From NCBI GenBank assembly GCA_006227875.1, contig SBFI01000438.1, forward strand, positions 1-13,787: a DNA stretch of 13,787 nucleotides, written 5' to 3'. The notes beneath the pieces were generated by a model that was not told the DNA's origin, did no database searches, and saw only the letters and a list, made by a program, of their open reading frames with translations. Each line of letters starts with the position of its first letter. The stretch's first letter is position 1. This document shows positions 11,473-13,787 of this stretch, piece by piece. Source of the DNA: Acidobacteriota bacterium (GTDB lineage: Bacteria > Acidobacteriota > Thermoanaerobaculia > Multivoradales > JAHEKO01). A program made the position numbers and the translations under genes.

Positions 11473-13787
11473 ATGAATTTGACCCAGAGCTCCCTGAAAA
11501 ACCCCGCGGGAGTGGCCGTAGGGGTGGCCATTGTCGTGGTTTTCGGCCTTTTTAGCCTGTCCAAGCTGCCGGTTCAGCTCTTTCCGGATATCGAGCGGCC
11601 CCAGCTGTCGATCTGGACCGGCTGGCGCGCGGCGTCACCCAGGGAGGTCGAGTCGGAGATCCTGGAACCCCAGGAGGAGGTCCTCCAGGGCCTGCCCGGC
11701 CTCCAGGAGATGACTGCGCACGCCAACCCCGGGGGCTGTTGGATCAATTTGGAGTTTGGCCTCGAAACCGACATGCAGGAGACCCTGATCGAGGTCATCA
11801 GCCGGCTCAACCGGCTCCCACCCCTGCCGCGCGATGCCACCCCGCCCCAGATCCAGCTGGGCGGTGGTGGTGGCGGCGGCGCCAATCAAGCGCTGAGCTG
11901 GTTCTTCATCCAGCTGCTGCCCGGTAACAACCGGACCATGGACAGCTACCAGCGGTTCATCGAGGACGTGGTCAAGACCCGCATCGAGACAGTGCCGGGC
12001 GTGGCCGGGGTGGAGATCATGGCCGGAGCCGACGAGGAGCTCCAGATCGTCTTCGATCCATATCGCGCCGCCGATCTGGGGATCGAGATCCCGCAGGTGG
12101 CAGCGATCGCGGGTCGCGCCGACGACGCTTCGGGGGGCTTCGTCGATGTCGGCCGACGGCAATACACCCTCCGATTCGCCGGACGCTATAGCCCCGAAGA
12201 GCTTTCCGAGCTGGTGCTCGACTGGCGAGACGGCAGGCCGGTTCATTTGGGCGACATCGCCGAGATCGCCGTGCGCCGCGGCGATCGCACCAACATCGCC
12301 ATCCAGAACAACAACCCGGCGACCGCCATCCGCGTCGACAGAGAGAGCGGTGCCAATGTGCTCGAGGCGCTCAACAACGTCAAGAAAGAGGTGGCCGCGC
12401 TCCGCGACGGGCCGCTGAAAGACGAGGGTCTGACCATCGCCCAGAGCTTCGACGCCTCGGTCTTCATCTACCGGGCCATCGGCTTGGTGACCAGCAACCT
12501 GGCCCTGGGTGTGGCGCTGGCCATCGGCATCTTGTGGTGGTTTCTCCGCCGGATGCGAGCCACGCTTCTGGTGGCCACGGCTATACCGATCTCGCTGCTG
12601 GGTACTTTTGTGGTTCTCAATCTGACCGGACGCACCCTCAATGTGATCTCGCTGGCGGGTCTCGCCTTTGCGGTCGGGATGGTGCTCGATGCCGCCATCG
12701 TGGTGCTCGAGAACGTGGTGCGTCTGCGCGAAGCCGGGCGCTCACCGCTCGAGGCCGCGTTCGAGGGCACCAGCCAGGTCTGGGGTGCGCTGCTGGCCTC
12801 GACGGCCACCACCGTGGCCATCTTTCTGCCGGTGATCTTCCTCAAGGATGTCGAGGGGCAACTCTTTGCCGACCTCGCCCTCACCATTGCCATAGCCGTT
12901 TCCATCTCATTGCTGGTGGCGGTGACCATCCTGCCCACGGCGGCCCGCAGATGGCTCAAGGGAGTCAAGCTCGAGGATCGTCACGCGGAGTTCTGGGGCC
13001 GGATCGCCAACGGCATCACCCAGCTCACCGACTCCCAGCGCCGCCGTCTGGTCTTGATCGGCGTCCTGATGTCGGTTCCGATCATTCTCACACTGGTGTT
13101 GATTCCCAACCTCGACTACTTGCCACCGGTAAAGAGAGACGCGGTCGACGCCTATTTCAACTTTCCACCCGGATCGAACATCGAGACCATCGAGAGCGAG
13201 ATCGTCGACGTGCTGGTAGAGAGGCTCCGGCCCTACATGGCGGGGGAGAAGGAGCCGGCGCTCAAGAACTACTACGTCCTCGTCTGGCCGGGTGGCGGCA
13301 CCATCGGCGTGCGGGCTAAGGACCAGAGCCGGGTCAAAGAGCTCGAGCGGATCGTCCGCGACGAAGTGGTCGCGGGTTTCCCCGACACGCGAGCGTTTGT
13401 CTTCCAGGGCAACCTCTTTGGAGGGTTTGGGGGTAACCGGAATATCGCCGTCCACATGCAGTCATCGGACATCGAGTCGCTGCTCGACACCGCACGTGGT
13501 GCCCTGGCCCAGGTACCGGAGGCGATTCCCGGGGCCCAGGTACAGGCCTGGCCCGGAACCGAGCTGGCCGAGCCCGAGCTGCGGCTCCACCCGGATGACC
13601 GACGGATCATCGAGGCCGGCTGGACGCGTGAGACCGTGGCCGGCGTCATGCGCACCCTCGGCGACGGTCTGTGGGTGGGCGAGCACTTCGACGGCGAGAA
13701 GAGGATGAACATCATCTTGCGCTCCGAAGGCTGGGACAACCCGGAAGAGCTGGCATCCGTTCCCCTGGCCACTCGGTCGGGTGCAAT
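11473..13787 (+). CDS. RND-family efflux permease (3' end outside window)
   Basis: The frame from the ATG at 11473 stays open to the window edge (771 codons); AGAGGA ends ten bases upstream. It is the inner-membrane pump subunit of a tripartite AcrB-like exporter driven by protons. TM1 is about 13-32 (after N-P-A-G), followed by L-P-V-Q-L-F-P-D-I and the first periplasmic domain, which contains seven consecutive glycines near residue 130. TM2-TM6 lie between about 335 and 485, TM7 near 527-545, then the second periplasmic domain begins. TM4 reads G-M-V-L-D406-A407-A-I-V-V-L-E-N, so the AcrB pair D407-D408 is D-A here. No membrane-fusion adaptor gene precedes it. Family assignment is firm; substrate and subfamily are not, since the C-terminal half, including the TM10 lysine region, is missing. 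Confidence 0.93.
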   Translation, partial: MNLTQSSLKNPAGVAVGVAIVVVFGLFSLSKLPVQLFPDIERPQLSIWTGWRAASPREVESEILEPQEEVLQGLPGLQEMTAHANPGGCWINLEFGLETDMQETLIEVISRLNRLPPLPRDATPPQIQLGGGGGGGANQALSWFFIQLLPGNNRTMDSYQRFIEDVVKTRIETVPGVAGVEIMAGADEELQIVFDPYRAADLGIEIPQVAAIAGRADDASGGFVDVGRRQYTLRFAGRYSPEELSELVLDWRDGRPVHLGDIAEIAVRRGDRTNIAIQNNNPATAIRVDRESGANVLEALNNVKKEVAALRDGPLKDEGLTIAQSFDASVFIYRAIGLVTSNLALGVALAIGILWWFLRRMRATLLVATAIPISLLGTFVVLNLTGRTLNVISLAGLAFAVGMVLDAAIVVLENVVRLREAGRSPLEAAFEGTSQVWGALLASTATTVAIFLPVIFLKDVEGQLFADLALTIAIAVSISLLVAVTILPTAARRWLKGVKLEDRHAEFWGRIANGITQLTDSQRRRLVLIGVLMSVPIILTLVLIPNLDYLPPVKRDAVDAYFNFPPGSNIETIESEIVDVLVERLRPYMAGEKEPALKNYYVLVWPGGGTIGVRAKDQSRVKELERIVRDEVVAGFPDTRAFVFQGNLFGGFGGNRNIAVHMQSSDIESLLDTARGALAQVPEAIPGAQVQAWPGTELAEPELRLHPDDRRIIEAGWTRETVAGVMRTLGDGLWVGEHFDGEKRMNIILRSEGWDNPEELASVPLATRSGA

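Noticed and set aside
12534..13319. 261-codon plus-strand frame inside the RND gene
   Set aside because: The RND frame from 11473 is continuous through this stretch and has clear membrane segments and TM4 motif; the other frame is His/Arg/Gly-rich noise.
1..13787. CRISPR array, tRNA, rRNA, transposase or phage genes
   Set aside because: I looked for regular spaced repeats, cloverleaf-like segments and mobile-element proteins and saw none; the only repeat array is the octamer element, which has no spacers.

Overview
The window is GC-rich and densely packed, with no rRNA, tRNA, CRISPR array, insertion sequence or phage gene that I can see. Gene content suggests a Gram-negative bacterium with an outer membrane: several lipoproteins, an RND efflux pump, and a periplasmic haem-binding protein. 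The cytoplasmic Ser/Thr kinase with TolB-like and TPR modules, and the tandem PilZ protein resembling the set expanded in Myxococcus, point towards Acidobacteriota or Myxococcota. My best guess is an Acidobacteriota lineage, but no marker gene here settles it.

Layout. 1-1307: two divergent small lipoprotein genes (the left one cut by the window edge) and a convergent exported coiled-coil protein. 1450-4117: a bacterioferritin with all ferroxidase and haem ligands, then a large kinase/TolB-like/TPR protein on the same strand. 4124-5548: a minus-strand pair, a MarR-type regulator followed by an NmrA-like NAD(P)-binding protein; both upstream regions carry a related CGTT-N2-AAC element, which suggests autoregulation and co-regulation. 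5666-8657: a tight plus-strand cassette of four genes: a degenerate receiver fused to DUF3052, a histidine phosphatase predicted to be a lipoprotein, a membrane-anchored CxxCH haem-binding domain fused to an alpha/beta hydrolase, and a 66-residue Cys/His zinc-ribbon-like protein. 8661-9482: a metallo-beta-lactamase-fold hydrolase on the minus strand. 9524-9615: a compact element made of eight CGCANTGR octamers, four in one orientation and four in the other, around a GC hairpin. 9634-11289: a tandem PilZ protein with one membrane span and a periplasmic NTF2-like (Cds6-type) domain. 11473-13787: the first 771 codons of an RND efflux permease, divergent from the PilZ gene across a 183-base region containing two striking palindromes.

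The parts that look least described are the four-gene cassette at 5666-8657, which has two unusual domain fusions, and the PilZ-PilZ-TM-Cds6 protein, whose layout suggests a route for cyclic-di-GMP to act across the inner membrane on an envelope process. The rest is recognisable housekeeping, redox and regulatory material. No function has been tested; all family names rest on motifs read by eye.
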